Shown in pieces: positions 1 through 9,351 of a stretch of 49,750 bases of DNA (the first letter of the stretch is position 1; every line of letters starts with the position of its first letter). A program made the position numbers and the translations under genes. The notes under the pieces were generated by a model. The model made no database searches and was not told the DNA's origin. It saw nothing but the letters and a program-made list of their open reading frames with translations. Source of the stretch: Bacteroidales bacterium (lineage in GTDB: Bacteria; Bacteroidota; Bacteroidia; Bacteroidales; P3); NCBI GenBank assembly GCA_017469625.1, contig JAFUGA010000051.1:1-49750 (forward strand), given 5' to 3'.

Positions 1-240
1 TAAAACTTTGTTTTAGTTTTACGAAACAAAGTTTTTATTTTCTCTTTCTTTGTTTTAGAAAATTAAAACAAAGTTCTACAATTCTATCTCTTCGTTTCGT
101 GAAAATAGAATCAAGTTTTAGATAATTAAAGCAAAGAGATAGAAAATTAAAACAAAGTTCTACGAAAATAAAACAAAGAGATAGAAAATTAGAATAAAGT
201 TCTATGACAACAAAACGAAGTTATATTTTGATGAAATTTT
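1..240. repeat. Modular 21-bp intergenic repeat cluster (locus 1)
   Basis: This gene-free stretch downstream of aspS is built almost wholly from AAAACAAAG, AAAGCAAAG or AAAACGAAG cores and their reverse complements (CTTTGTTTT). The cores are joined by short linkers such as TTCTACGAAA or AGATAGAAAATT at a spacing of about 21 bp. Opposed copies near the left edge can form hairpins. The same word set recurs at six other intergenic sites in this window. I see no gene or promoter in it. Confidence 0.85.
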
Positions 241-296
241 GTTAAGATGTATAGTTCTATGAAGATAAAACCTTAATGAAAAATGTGAAAAAAAGA

Positions 297-323
297 AAAG
301 ACCGTCTAAAAAAGGCGGTCTTT
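297..323 (-). terminator. Rho-independent terminator of aspS
   Basis: A 10-bp inverted repeat (AAAGACCGTC at 297-306, GGCGGTCTTT at 314-323) has a 7-nt loop and one mismatch. Read on the minus strand it is followed by a T-rich tract, which fits termination of the aspS transcript. Confidence 0.8.
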
Positions 324-369
324 GAAAGAGTGTTTTTACACTTATTTTATTATTAGTCTATTTTACATA

Positions 370-2127
370 TTATTTATTTACAGGTTTCAAAGAAAGATAT
401 AATTCCTCAAGTTGCTCGTCTGAAATAACGTTTGGAGCATCTGCCATAAGGTCCCTACCACTGTTATTCTTAGGGAATGCTATGAAATCTCTGATAGAGT
501 CTGCACCTGCAAAGATAGAACATAACCTATCAAAACCAAAGGCTATTCCTCCGTGAGGTGGTGCTCCGTATTCAAAGGCTTGCATTAGGAAACCGAACTG
601 TTGTTTTGCACTTTCTTCTGTAAAGCCCAATGTTTCAAACATTTTCAACTGCATTTCTCTATCATGTATTCTTATAGAACCACCTCCAACTTCTGTTCCA
701 TTTATAACAAGGTCGTACGCATTTGCTCTAACTTTACCAGGGTCGGTTTCAAGTAGTTGAGGATAGTCTTCAGGGTTTGGAGCAGTGAAAGGGTGGTGCA
801 TAGCATAGAATCTATTATCTTCTTCGTTCCATTCCAAAAGAGGAAAATCTGTTATCCACAAAACAGAATAATCAAAAGGATTTCTAAGACCTAATCTGCT
901 ACCCATTTCAAGTCGTAAAGCACAAAGAGAAGTACGAGTTTTCATAGCCTTACCAGCCATTATCAACATAAGGTCGCCTTTCTCTGCAGAGAATTTTGAA
1001 GCCACTTTCTCAAAATCTTCTTGTGTGTAGAACTTATCAACAGAAGATTTGAACGTACCGTCATTATTATACTTTATATATACAAGTCCGTTGGCTCCTA
1101 CTTGAGGACGTTTTACAAAATCTGTAAGTTCGTCCAACTGTTTGCGAGTATATTCTGCACAACCTTTAGCACAAATACCTACAACTAACTCTGCATCGTT
1201 GAAAACTTTGAAATCCTTGCCTTGCAACTCTTCATTGAGTTCCACAAACTTCATATCAAAACGCAAATCTGGTTTATCGCTACCATAGTATTTCATAGCA
1301 TCGTTCCAAGTCATTCTTTGGAAAGTGCCTAACTCTAAACCTTTTTCTTGTTTGAATAAATGTTTGATAAGACCTTCAAACATTTGCAAAACATCTTCTT
1401 GTTCTACAAATGACATTTCACAATCTATCTGAGTAAATTCTGGTTGGCGGTCTGCTCTAAGGTCTTCATCTCTGAAGCATTTGACGATTTGGAAATATCT
1501 ATCAAAGCCCGATACCATCAAAAGTTGTTTATATTGTTGAGGACTCTGTGGAAGAGCATAAAATTGGTTAGGATTCATTCTGGAAGGTACTACAAAGTCC
1601 CTTGCACCTTCAGGAGTTGAACGGATAAGGAATGGAGTTTCTATCTCAAGGAAGTGTTCTGCGTTCATATAATTTCTTATCATCATAGCAAGACGATGAC
1701 GCAATTCTATGTTGTTTTTAACACAGTTTCTTCTAAGGTCAAGGTAACGGTATTTCATTCTAAGTTCGTCCCCACCGTCTGTGTTATCCTCTATAGTAAA
1801 AGGTGGTATCTTTGACGGGTTTAAGACTGTAATATCTTTAACCTCTATTTCTATTTCACCTGTTGGGATTTTAGTATTTTTACTACTTCTTTCCCTTACA
1901 GTGCCTTTTACTTGTAGGACGTATTCTCTTGACAGTGTTTTTGCCAATTCATAAACGGCTTTGTCTGTTTTGTCATCGCAAACTATTTGAGTTATACCAT
2001 AGCGGTCCCTTAGGTCTATAAAATTCATAGAACCAAGATTTCTGCTTTTTTGTACCCAACCACTAAGCACTACTTCTTTGCCACAATCCGCTATACGTAA
2101 CTCTCCGCAAGTATGTGTTCTTAACAT
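370..2127 (-). CDS. aspS: Aspartyl-tRNA synthetase
   Basis: This class II synthetase charges tRNA-Asp in the cytoplasm. Its 585 residues match the long bacterial form. An N-terminal OB-fold anticodon-binding domain (about 1-105, [19 protein letters not shown]) is followed by the catalytic core. Motif 2 is seen as [19 protein letters not shown] and motif 3 as GIAFGFDRL near the C terminus, with the bacterial GAD-type insertion between them. It lies 18 nt after the acyltransferase gene on the same strand and ends before a terminator at about 300, so it is probably the last gene of an ackA-acyltransferase-aspS transcript. The archaeal/non-discriminating type is unlikely because of the GAD insert. 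Confidence 0.97.
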   Translation of the reverse strand: MLRTHTCGELRIADCGKEVVLSGWVQKSRNLGSMNFIDLRDRYGITQIVCDDKTDKAVYELAKTLSREYVLQVKGTVRERSSKNTKIPTGEIEIEVKDITVLNPSKIPPFTIEDNTDGGDELRMKYRYLDLRRNCVKNNIELRHRLAMMIRNYMNAEHFLEIETPFLIRSTPEGARDFVVPSRMNPNQFYALPQSPQQYKQLLMVSGFDRYFQIVKCFRDEDLRADRQPEFTQIDCEMSFVEQEDVLQMFEGLIKHLFKQEKGLELGTFQRMTWNDAMKYYGSDKPDLRFDMKFVELNEELQGKDFKVFNDAELVVGICAKGCAEYTRKQLDELTDFVKRPQVGANGLVYIKYNNDGTFKSSVDKFYTQEDFEKVASKFSAEKGDLMLIMAGKAMKTRTSLCALRLEMGSRLGLRNPFDYSVLWITDFPLLEWNEEDNRFYAMHHPFTAPNPEDYPQLLETDPGKVRANAYDLVINGTEVGGGSIRIHDREMQLKMFETLGFTEESAKQQFGFLMQAFEYGAPPHGGIAFGFDRLCSIFAGADSIRDFIAFPKNNSGRDLMADAPNVISDEQLEELYLSLKPVNK

Positions 2128-2145
2128 TGTTTTCTGTATTTTTGT

Positions 2146-2724
2146 TTAATTATTATTTTCTTTTCTATAGAGATAAGAAAGATTAAATTGCTCTGGGTGT
2201 TTTGCTACTTTGTCTTTGTAAAAATTCTCTATGATAGAAAAATCTTTTGCATAGTCGCCCGAAGGTATGATAGGGGTAGAATCCAAACCACAAGTCTTAT
2301 TTTCATAGTTTAACCATGCCATATATATAGGACGATTGGCTTGAGATGATATAAAGTAATAACCTTTTTTCCAATGTTTAGAAAGTTTTCTTGTTCCCTC
2401 TGGGGTAAGGACAAGTGAGAAATTGCTATCGTTTTTTAAACGTTCTATTATATCATCAAAGAATTTCTTTCCATCGTTTCCTCTATCTACAGGTACTGCT
2501 CCTAAACCTCGCAAGATTATACCTAAGGGAAAGAAAAATAATTCCTTTTTTATTAGGAAATGACACTTGATTCCAAGCATCCACAAACCTGATCTTCCCC
2601 AAACAAAATCCCACATAGATGTATGAGGTGCTTCTATTATGACAGCGTTATGCATCTGTGGAGTAACATCTGCATACATCGTCCAACCGCCAAGCCTTAA
2701 GAGTAATCTACCTATAAATTTCAT
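2146..2724 (-). CDS. PlsC-like 1-acyl-glycerol-3-phosphate acyltransferase family protein
   Basis: A 192-residue member of the PlsC/LPLAT superfamily, which moves acyl chains onto lysophospholipids or related acceptors at the membrane. The H(X)4D catalytic motif is visible as HTSMWD (about residues 34-39) and the acceptor motif as PEGTR (about 107-111). No clear transmembrane helix is present beyond the amphipathic N terminus and the LFFFPLGIILRGLG segment. It is shorter than PlsC proper (about 240) and resembles the compact Bacteroidota paralogues, so the exact acceptor is unknown. It sits 48 nt after ackA and 18 nt before aspS, suggesting co-transcription. Confidence 0.85.
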   Translation of the reverse strand: MKFIGRLLLRLGGWTMYADVTPQMHNAVIIEAPHTSMWDFVWGRSGLWMLGIKCHFLIKKELFFFPLGIILRGLGAVPVDRGNDGKKFFDDIIERLKNDSNFSLVLTPEGTRKLSKHWKKGYYFISSQANRPIYMAWLNYENKTCGLDSTPIIPSGDYAKDFSIIENFYKDKVAKHPEQFNLSYLYRKENNN

Positions 2725-2772
2725 CTGAATAAAGTTTTACAAAGAAAATCCAACACAAAGTTTTACACCTAT

Positions 2773-3975
2773 TTATTTAGATAATTCGTAAGTATCTTTT
2801 GCTATAACGTATTCTTCATCTGTAGTTACAGAAAGAATCTTTATTTTACTGTCTTTTGTAGAAATGATTCCGTCTTTTCCAGCAGTTTCTTCATTTACTT
2901 TTCTGTCAATCTCTGCTCCTAAAAACTCTAAACCATTGCATATTTCTTGTCTTTGCCACCATGCATTCTCACCTATACCACCGGTAAATAAGATAATATC
3001 TACTCCACCCATAGCAGCAGCGTATGCTCCTATGTATTTCTTTACTCTATATGCGAAAACATCAAAAGCATTGCTTTCTCTCTCTTTGCCCTCTCTTTTT
3101 GCTGCCATAATATCTCGCATATCTACAACTCCACCTGTAAGACCTTTTAGTCCACATTTTTTATTTAGGAATGTATTTATTTGCTCATAGTTCCAACCTT
3201 CTTTTTCTGCAATGTAAAGAAGGACTCCTGCATCTAAATCTCCGCAACGTGAACCCATAACTAAACCTTCCAAAGGAGTAAATCCCATAGAAGTGTCTAT
3301 GCTTTCGCCGTTTTTTACTGCACAAATTGAGGCTCCGCTACCCAAATGGCAAGAAATAATCTTTGCATTCTTTACATCCATTCCTACCATGTTTGCAGCC
3401 TTTGGTGCTACATAGCGATGTGATGTTCCGTGAAAACCATATCTTCTTATTCTATCTTTCTCATAATATTCGTAAGGTATTCCATACAAAAATGCTTGCT
3501 TAGGCATAGTGTGGTGAAAGGCTGTATCAAATACTGCTACTTGAGGTTTGCCAGGTAAAAGGTTTTCCATGGCTTCTATACCTGCAAGATTGCCCGGTGT
3601 GTGTAAAGGAGCCAAAGGAGTAAGTTCTCTTATGTTTTGTTTTACTTCTTCGTTTATAAGTACGCTTTCTGTGAATTTTTCTCCTCCGTGAGCAACTCTG
3701 TGTCCGCAAGCCTGTATTTCGTCAAGGGATTTAATAACTCCAAGTTTCTCATCTGTAAGAGCCTTAAGTACTATATTTATTCCTGCTTTGTGGTCTGCAA
3801 TAGGCAATTGTTCGTAATGTTTTTCTCCGTTTACCTTATGAGTAAATTCTCCCATTTCCAAACCTACTCTTTCCAAAAGACCTTTTGCTAAAACTTTTGA
3901 TTCGTTATCGTTTAATATATCTATCAATTGGTATTTGATAGACGAACTTCCGCAGTTTAAAACCAATATTTTCAT
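2773..3975 (-). CDS. ackA: Acetate kinase
   Basis: It converts acetyl phosphate and ADP to acetate and ATP, the substrate-level ATP step of mixed-acid fermentation. The 400 residues are the usual length. The N-terminal ASKHA signature LNCGSSSIKYQLID, the central TAFHHTMP, the HLGSGAS phosphate-binding motif and the C-terminal GGIGENAWWQR are all present. Phosphotransacetylase (pta), its common neighbour, is not next to it. A promoter (TACCTTTGC, minus strand, 4086-4078) lies about 100 nt upstream. Confidence 0.97.
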   Translation of the reverse strand: MKILVLNCGSSSIKYQLIDILNDNESKVLAKGLLERVGLEMGEFTHKVNGEKHYEQLPIADHKAGINIVLKALTDEKLGVIKSLDEIQACGHRVAHGGEKFTESVLINEEVKQNIRELTPLAPLHTPGNLAGIEAMENLLPGKPQVAVFDTAFHHTMPKQAFLYGIPYEYYEKDRIRRYGFHGTSHRYVAPKAANMVGMDVKNAKIISCHLGSGASICAVKNGESIDTSMGFTPLEGLVMGSRCGDLDAGVLLYIAEKEGWNYEQINTFLNKKCGLKGLTGGVVDMRDIMAAKREGKERESNAFDVFAYRVKKYIGAYAAAMGGVDIILFTGGIGENAWWQRQEICNGLEFLGAEIDRKVNEETAGKDGIISTKDSKIKILSVTTDEEYVIAKDTYELSK

Positions 3976-4299
3976 ATCTCTAACTATATTTTGTTTATTT
4001 TTAATATTATTTTCGTCCTTATATATACAAGTTTCTCTTTTTTATGTTAAAACACTAAGGAAAACTCTATTTACAATGCAAAGGTATAAAAGTTTTTTCA
4101 TTTATCAATAAAAAAATATCCTACATTTATTGTTTTGTGAAAATAAAGCCCTTTCTTTGTTTCAAAAATCTCTCTCTTTATTCCACTAAAATACAACAAA
4201 GAAAGAAAAAACTCTAAAACCTTTGCAGTTTTGTAAGAAAACTTTTGTACTTTTGCAAACTTTTTGACACGGTTTTTAAACAAGAAAATAACAAAAGAA
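3976..4299. promoter_or_regulatory. Divergent ackA / porin promoter region
   Basis: AT-rich spacer with opposed Bacteroidota-type -7 elements. TACCTTTGC on the minus strand (4086-4078) faces ackA. TACTTTTGC on the plus strand (4248-4256), with TTTTG at 4229-4233, faces the porin gene. Between them are degenerate CTTTGTTT and AACAAAG words resembling the intergenic repeat. No gene is seen in the spacer. Confidence 0.65.
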
Positions 4300-5475
4300 A
4301 TGAAGAAAAGATTTTTAGTACTTGTTGCAAGTATAATTGTAGGAACAATAGTTTCTGCACAAAATGAAGGTTTTAAATTTATAGGTTATATACAAAGCCA
4401 AGTAGAGTTTGCTGGTATAGACGGAAGTACTTTTACCGGCAGTGCCTATGATGAAAATAGAGATGGAGATGACTTTTATACTCGTGCTGGAGTAAGAAGA
4501 GGTCTTTTGCATTTTGAATTTACAAAAGGTAAAGGCAAAGGAGTATTTGAGGCAAATATAAGAGAGGCAGGCTTTTTGCCTCTTTTGGCTTATTGGGAAG
4601 TAACCCCGTATGATTGGCTTTCGTTTAGAGGAGGTTTAATGAGCGTTGGATACGGTCATGAGATAGAATACTCTTCTTCTAATATGGAAACGATGGAACG
4701 TTCTCTTATGGCAAGAAAACTATTTCCTCAAGAGCATGATTTTGGTTTTACTGCTACGGTAAAATATCCTTTCAATGATAAACGCAATTCTTTGAAACTA
4801 TCCCTTTCTGCTATGTCTGGTAATGCTATAAACAAATGGATAGACCCTACACCTAATTTCTTATCTCATTTAAAATACGATTATAAAGACGCTTCTACAT
4901 CTTGGGGAGTAGGTTTGTCGTATTATGAGGGTAGAACAAACAATGCAGACAGCGTTTGGCACGTTGTGAAAGACAATAATTGGCAAGAAAAAGTTGTAGA
5001 AAAAAATAAAAGAAACGCAAGAAGATATTTCGGAGCAGAATTTCAATATAACACTCAAACATCTTGGGGAAGAACCTCTTTAAGAGGAGAATGCTCTATG
5101 GGAAAACAGCCAAGCAGAAAATCAAACTTCGCTTCACAACAAGATAATTCTTATAATATAAACACACCTTTTTCATACGATAGAAACTTTTTTGGTGCCT
5201 TTGTTGTCTATACTCAACAGATAGTAAAGACTCCTCTTTCTGTAGTGTTGAAATATCAATATCTAAATCAGAATACAGATATTGCAAGCGATAAAGTACA
5301 GAATGTTGCCGATATAACTTACAATAATATAGGTATAGGTTTGATGTACCAATTCAACGACCAAATAAGATTACACTGCTTGTACGATATATACAAAAAT
5401 AAATCAAATGACTACATCAAAGATTTAAATGATAACATACTAATGGTACGTTTGCAATATAAATTCGTAAGATAA
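4300..5475 (+). CDS. Outer-membrane beta-barrel porin-like protein
   Basis: A 391-residue exported protein. I chose the ATG at 4300 (MKKRFLVLVASIIVG), which gives a clean signal peptide ending near SAQ; the upstream TTG/ATG-like starts fall almost on the promoter. The mature part alternates aromatic and polar residues, has many even-spaced strands, and ends in an aromatic-rich strand (VRLQYKFVR), as in 16-18-strand porins of the phosphate-selective type. The specific family is not certain. The DASS transporter begins 50 nt downstream, so the pair probably takes an anionic solute across the outer and then the inner membrane. Confidence 0.75.
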   Translation: MKKRFLVLVASIIVGTIVSAQNEGFKFIGYIQSQVEFAGIDGSTFTGSAYDENRDGDDFYTRAGVRRGLLHFEFTKGKGKGVFEANIREAGFLPLLAYWEVTPYDWLSFRGGLMSVGYGHEIEYSSSNMETMERSLMARKLFPQEHDFGFTATVKYPFNDKRNSLKLSLSAMSGNAINKWIDPTPNFLSHLKYDYKDASTSWGVGLSYYEGRTNNADSVWHVVKDNNWQEKVVEKNKRNARRYFGAEFQYNTQTSWGRTSLRGECSMGKQPSRKSNFASQQDNSYNINTPFSYDRNFFGAFVVYTQQIVKTPLSVVLKYQYLNQNTDIASDKVQNVADITYNNIGIGLMYQFNDQIRLHCLYDIYKNKSNDYIKDLNDNILMVRLQYKFVR

Positions 5476-5524
5476 AAATCATAACAAACAAAATAAAGTA
5501 TATTAACACAAAAATTTCAAAAAA

Positions 5525-7030
5525 ATGTATAAAAATTACCCTGGCTTTCATTTGGTGGAAGCAATATATAAATTAGGACAGGAGAAGAGATTTCATATCT
5601 CTAAACGAGTAAAGAGGCTTATACAAGCACTAATCATCATAGCGGTAACCCTATTCTTGTGGAACGCACCACAAGGTATGTATGGCATAGAGGGATTGAC
5701 CGTTATACAACAAAGAATCATAGCAATATTTGCTTTTGCTACACTTATGTGGATTTTTGAACTTGTACCGGCGTGGAGTACTTCTGTAGCCATTATGGGA
5801 CTATTGCTTTTATTCACTTCGGATAGTGGTGTAAAATTCATGGTTAATGAAGATGCAGTGGGAAAACTACTTTCCTACAAAAGTATTATGGCTGCATTTG
5901 CCGACCCTGTTGTTATGTTGTTCATAGGTGGCTTTATACTTGCCATAGCAGCAACAAAGACAGGCTTAGACGGACACATGGCAAAAATACTTTTAAAACC
6001 TTTCGGACAAAAATCAGACAATGTTCTTTTAGGTTTTATACTTATAACAGGATTGTTTTCTATGTTCGTTTCCAATACAGCAACGGCTGCTATGATGCTT
6101 ACATTCCTTACTCCTGTATTTAAACAACTACCTCCAGAAGGAAAAGGTAGAATAGCACTTACGCTTTCTATACCGGTAGCGGCAAATATTGGTGGTATGG
6201 CAACACCTATAGGTACTCCTCCAAATGCTATAGCATTGAAATACCTTAATGACCCAGACGGATTGAATATGGGTTTGGGATTTGGACAATGGGTTGCATT
6301 TATGCTTCCTTTGACAGCAGTTTTATTGTTTATAGGTTGGATAGTACTAAAGAAACTTTACCCATTCACACAAAAGACAGTGGAACTACATATAGAAAGC
6401 AATATGAAAAAGGATAAGAAAACCTATATAGTAATAATTACTTTCTTGGTTACTGTTCTTTTATGGATGTTTGATGCTTTCACAGGAATAAACTCTTACA
6501 CTGTAGCATTAGTACCGTTTATAGTTTTTGCACTTACAGGAGTTATAGACAGAAGAGATTTGGAAGAAATAAATTGGAGTGTTATTTGGATGGTAGCCGG
6601 AGGTTTTGCTTTGGGTTATGCTCTTAATGGTTCTGGTTTGGCAAGTAATGCAGTTGCATCTATACCTTTTGGAGATTTCTCTCCTATAGTAATACTTCTT
6701 ATCTCTGGTTTGGTATGTTATGGATTGTCTAACTTCATTTCAAACTCTGCTACTGCTGCTTTGCTTATGCCTATACTTGCAGTAGTTTGTACAGGTATGG
6801 GAGAAAAATTGGGAGCAATAGGTGGTACACCTACAGTACTTATAGGTATAGCAATATCTGCTTCTGCTGCTATGATACTTCCTATATCTACACCTCCAAA
6901 CGCCCTTGCTTTCTCTACCAATCTTGTAAAACAAAAAGATATGGTAAAAGCCGGAATAATAATGGGTGTTATTACTTTGGTAATAGGTTATTCTCTTCTA
7001 TTATTCTTAGGCAAAATGAATATGATATAA
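5525..7030 (+). CDS. DASS/SLC13-family sodium-coupled anion symporter
   Basis: A 501-residue inner-membrane transporter with about 11-12 hydrophobic segments. The family's two inverted SNT-type motifs appear as SNTATAAMM (about residue 180) and SNSATAALLMP (about 408). Each half also carries its TPPNA motif (IGTPPNA and ISTPPNA), which places substrate and sodium ions in the pore. This supports uptake of di/tricarboxylate or sulfate. Family members cannot be told apart by eye; a C4-dicarboxylate is plausible for a fermenter. It follows the porin by 50 nt and is closed by a strong terminator at 7078-7107. Confidence 0.9.
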   Translation: MYKNYPGFHLVEAIYKLGQEKRFHISKRVKRLIQALIIIAVTLFLWNAPQGMYGIEGLTVIQQRIIAIFAFATLMWIFELVPAWSTSVAIMGLLLLFTSDSGVKFMVNEDAVGKLLSYKSIMAAFADPVVMLFIGGFILAIAATKTGLDGHMAKILLKPFGQKSDNVLLGFILITGLFSMFVSNTATAAMMLTFLTPVFKQLPPEGKGRIALTLSIPVAANIGGMATPIGTPPNAIALKYLNDPDGLNMGLGFGQWVAFMLPLTAVLLFIGWIVLKKLYPFTQKTVELHIESNMKKDKKTYIVIITFLVTVLLWMFDAFTGINSYTVALVPFIVFALTGVIDRRDLEEINWSVIWMVAGGFALGYALNGSGLASNAVASIPFGDFSPIVILLISGLVCYGLSNFISNSATAALLMPILAVVCTGMGEKLGAIGGTPTVLIGIAISASAAMILPISTPPNALAFSTNLVKQKDMVKAGIIMGVITLVIGYSLLLFLGKMNMI

Positions 7031-7077
7031 ACAAACATCTGTAGTTTGTTAGTTGTTAAATAATATTTTTACATTTT

Positions 7078-7113
7078 GGTGCAAACTTTTTCTGAAAAGT
7101 TTGCACCTTTTTT
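7078..7113 (+). terminator. Rho-independent terminator after the porin-DASS operon
   Basis: A perfect 13-bp stem (GGTGCAAACTTTT at 7078-7090 and AAAAGTTTGCACC at 7095-7107) has a 4-nt loop and is followed by TTTTTTCTTTTTT on the plus strand. Confidence 0.92.
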
Positions 7114-7119
7114 CTTTTT

Positions 7120-7370
7120 TCACTTTTACGGAACTTCGTTTCAGTTTTCTAAAACTTGATTCTAATTTTCTAAAACGAAGAGATAGAATTCTAAAACTTC
7201 GTTTCGTAAACGTAAAACGAAGTTCTACAGAATTAAAACAAAGTTTTGCGAACGTGTAATAAAGTAGTACAAAATTATGGTGGGAATTTAGAACAGTACC
7301 GTATAGTTTTTTAAGAAAAATTTTAAGAATTTCTATTCTAAAACGAAGTTTTACGAAAAGAAAACTATGA
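7120..7370. repeat. Modular 21-bp intergenic repeat cluster (locus 2)
   Basis: Lies between the DASS terminator and rnfA. It contains CTTCGTTT and AAAACGAAG cores with linkers such as CTAAAACTTG, AGATAG and TTCTAC, at about 21-bp spacing in 7125-7262, plus a stray unit at 7330-7360. The spacer 7114-7568 holds no gene that I accept; a 68-codon reading frame there is a by-product of the repeat period. Confidence 0.8.
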
Positions 7371-7511
7371 CTAAAAATAGAAAAAAGGAATTTTAGAACA
7401 CTATTTCTTTGATAAGATGTTTTCTTGTAAAAATACCGTCTTGTATGTACTACTTTTATAAAAAGAAATGCAAAATTTGTAAAAAAATTTAAATATCTAA
7501 AAAATATTCTT

Positions 7512-7520
7512 TATCTTTGC
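7512..7520 (+). promoter_or_regulatory. Promoter -7 element for rnfA
   Basis: TATCTTTGC matches the Bacteroidota -7 consensus TAnnTTTGC, 49 nt before the rnfA start. A well-spaced -33 TTTG is not evident. Confidence 0.55.
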
Positions 7521-7568
7521 AAATCGTAATTTACAATAAAAATAGGGAACAAATAAAAGTAAAACATT

Positions 7569-8147
7569 ATGGAATACTTGAAAATATTTATATTTGCTAT
7601 ATTTGTAAGCAACGTTGTATTAAGTCAATTCTTAGGAATTTGCCCGTTTTTAGGCGTTTCAAACAAAGTAAGTACTGCTACCGGTATGGGTATGGCAGTC
7701 ATCTTTGTTATGGCTCTTTCTACTCTTGCAACGTTTTTGTTACAAACCTTTGTATTGGTGCCTTTGCATTTAGAGTTCTTGCAAACCATTATGTTTATAT
7801 TGGTAATTGCAGCTTTGGTGCAGATGGTGGAGATAATACTTAAGAAAATCAGCCCAGCACTTTATCAATCTTTGGGAGTATTCCTACCTTTGATAACTAC
7901 AAACTGTGCCGTTTTGGGTGTGGCAATATCTGTTATACAAAAGGATTTCAATCTTTTACAAGGACTAACCTACAGTATAAGTACAGCAATAGGTTTCACT
8001 CTTGCATTGGTACTATTTGCAGGAATAAGAGAACACCTTGAACTTATGGAAATGCCTAAAGGTATGAAAGGTATGCCTATAGCACTTATATCTGCAGGTA
8101 TTCTTGCTATGGCTTTTATGGGATTTGCAGGCCTTGTAAAACTATAA
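7569..8147 (+). CDS. rnfA: Electron transport complex subunit RnfA
   Basis: An integral inner-membrane subunit of the Rnf ferredoxin:NAD oxidoreductase, which couples electron flow to ion pumping. The 192 residues and six hydrophobic segments match RnfA/RsxA closely: FLGICPFLGVS near the N terminus, FLPLITTNCAVLGVA mid-protein, and the C-terminal AFMGFAGLVKL. NqrE is the main alternative, but the C-terminal sequence fits RnfA. The other subunits (B, C, D, G, E) are not adjacent: upstream are a repeat cluster and a transporter, downstream an unknown gene and a glycosyltransferase. The gene has its own promoter element at 7512. Confidence 0.93.
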   Translation: MEYLKIFIFAIFVSNVVLSQFLGICPFLGVSNKVSTATGMGMAVIFVMALSTLATFLLQTFVLVPLHLEFLQTIMFILVIAALVQMVEIILKKISPALYQSLGVFLPLITTNCAVLGVAISVIQKDFNLLQGLTYSISTAIGFTLALVLFAGIREHLELMEMPKGMKGMPIALISAGILAMAFMGFAGLVKL

Positions 8148-8181
8148 AATATTTCTTACACAGAACAAGAAAACTTTCTTT

Positions 8182-8544
8182 ATGATGGACAAAAAAACAT
8201 ATCGTCAGTTTGCAAAAGGATTGACAGATAAGAAAAGAAAACCATCTTGGTTCGCAAGGTATAGCAGAAAAAAACTTGTAGGAAAATTGATTGAAGCACT
8301 GAAAACCGAGAGTGTAGAACACGCTTGGGTGCATTCAGACTTTGTTTCTGCAGTGGAAAAGAAACCTCAAACCATAGTTATATATACAGAATTTAAAAAA
8401 AATGCTCAAGAGGGGATAGCAAATAGTGTAGATGGCAAGATGACAGAGAAATTTCCTAAACATAGCATAAACATCATAGACGTAAAAACCTTGTTGCCTG
8501 CTATAAAGGAAAGCATATTCAAAGAAGTAGAGCAAATAATGTAA
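8182..8544 (+). CDS. Small protein of unknown function
   Basis: A 120-residue soluble, lysine-rich protein with no signal peptide or membrane segment. I do not recognise the family. The C-terminal half (a strand PQTIVIYTEF, then INIIDVKTLLPAIKESIFKEVEQI) loosely resembles the end of small MNT-type nucleotidyltransferases, but the GSxARG signature and catalytic aspartates are not evident, so this is only a hint. It lies 34 nt after rnfA and 2 nt before the glycosyltransferase, so the three are probably co-transcribed. Confidence 0.65.
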   Translation: MMDKKTYRQFAKGLTDKKRKPSWFARYSRKKLVGKLIEALKTESVEHAWVHSDFVSAVEKKPQTIVIYTEFKKNAQEGIANSVDGKMTEKFPKHSINIIDVKTLLPAIKESIFKEVEQIM

Positions 8545-8546
8545 TC

Positions 8547-9308
8547 GTGGTAAAGATTTCTGCTACAATCATAACACTCAATGAGGAGAAAAATATAAGA
8601 CGATGTCTTGAGAGTCTGCAAGGCGTAGTTGATGAAATAGTAGTGGTAGATAGCCTTTCCACAGACCAAACCGAGAGTATTTGCAAAGAGTTTAATGTAA
8701 AGTTTGTTTCACAACCTTTTCTGGGTTATGTGAAACAAAAGAATTTTGCCACCCAACAAGCATCTAACGACTATGTGTTTAACATAGATGCAGACGAATG
8801 TTTGAGTGAGGAGTTGAAACAAGAAATCATAAAAATAAAATCTTTGGATAACCCCAAACAAGCCTACTTTTGTAACCGTCTAAACAATTATTACGGTACG
8901 TGGATAAAACATTGTGGTTTATATCCCGATAAAAAACTTAGGTTATACGATAGAACAAAAGGAGAATTTCAAGGAAAGTACGTCCATGAAAAAGTTGTAA
9001 TGCAGGAAAATGCTATTATAGGTTATTTGAAAGGGGATTTAATTCACTATGCTTACTCTTCTAAAGAGGCTTTGTTGAAACAGTTAGACACTTTTTCTAC
9101 TCTTAGAGCCAAAGAATATGCAGAAAATGGTAAAAGGGTTTCTTTTGCAAAGATTATTTTAAAAACCTGTTGGAAGTTTTTCAGAGATTATTTTATTCTT
9201 TTAGGATTTTTGGACGGCAAAAAAGGTTTTGAACTTTGTAAAATATATTCACATTACGAGTATATGAAATATAGTAAAACTCGTACCTTATTAAAAGAAA
9301 ATAATTAG
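8547..9308 (+). CDS. Family 2 glycosyltransferase (LPS core/O-antigen type)
   Basis: A 253-residue GT-A glycosyltransferase that transfers a sugar from a nucleotide donor at the cytoplasmic face. The N-terminal ISATIITLNEEKNIRRCLESL, the nucleotide-binding VVVDSLSTDQT and the metal-binding FNIDADE (a DxD-like motif, about residues 83-88) are typical of the WaaE/KdtX-like GT2 group, which decorates the LPS inner core. The apparent start is GTG at 8547, only 2 nt after the preceding stop; no better ATG is in frame. An O-antigen-ligase-like gene lies convergently 43 nt downstream, consistent with an LPS role. Confidence 0.88.
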   Translation: MVKISATIITLNEEKNIRRCLESLQGVVDEIVVVDSLSTDQTESICKEFNVKFVSQPFLGYVKQKNFATQQASNDYVFNIDADECLSEELKQEIIKIKSLDNPKQAYFCNRLNNYYGTWIKHCGLYPDKKLRLYDRTKGEFQGKYVHEKVVMQENAIIGYLKGDLIHYAYSSKEALLKQLDTFSTLRAKEYAENGKRVSFAKIILKTCWKFFRDYFILLGFLDGKKGFELCKIYSHYEYMKYSKTRTLLKENN

Positions 9309-9351
9309 AAACTAAAAAACAAGGATTTTAATATTCCCTATTGAGAGTCTG

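Noticed and set aside
1-240. The 21-bp arrays as a CRISPR array.
   Set aside because: There are no unique spacers of constant length, units are imperfect and occur in both orientations, and no cas gene is nearby.
7569-8147. NqrE instead of RnfA.
   Set aside because: Motifs and the C-terminal segment fit RnfA/RsxA better; no other nqr gene is present.
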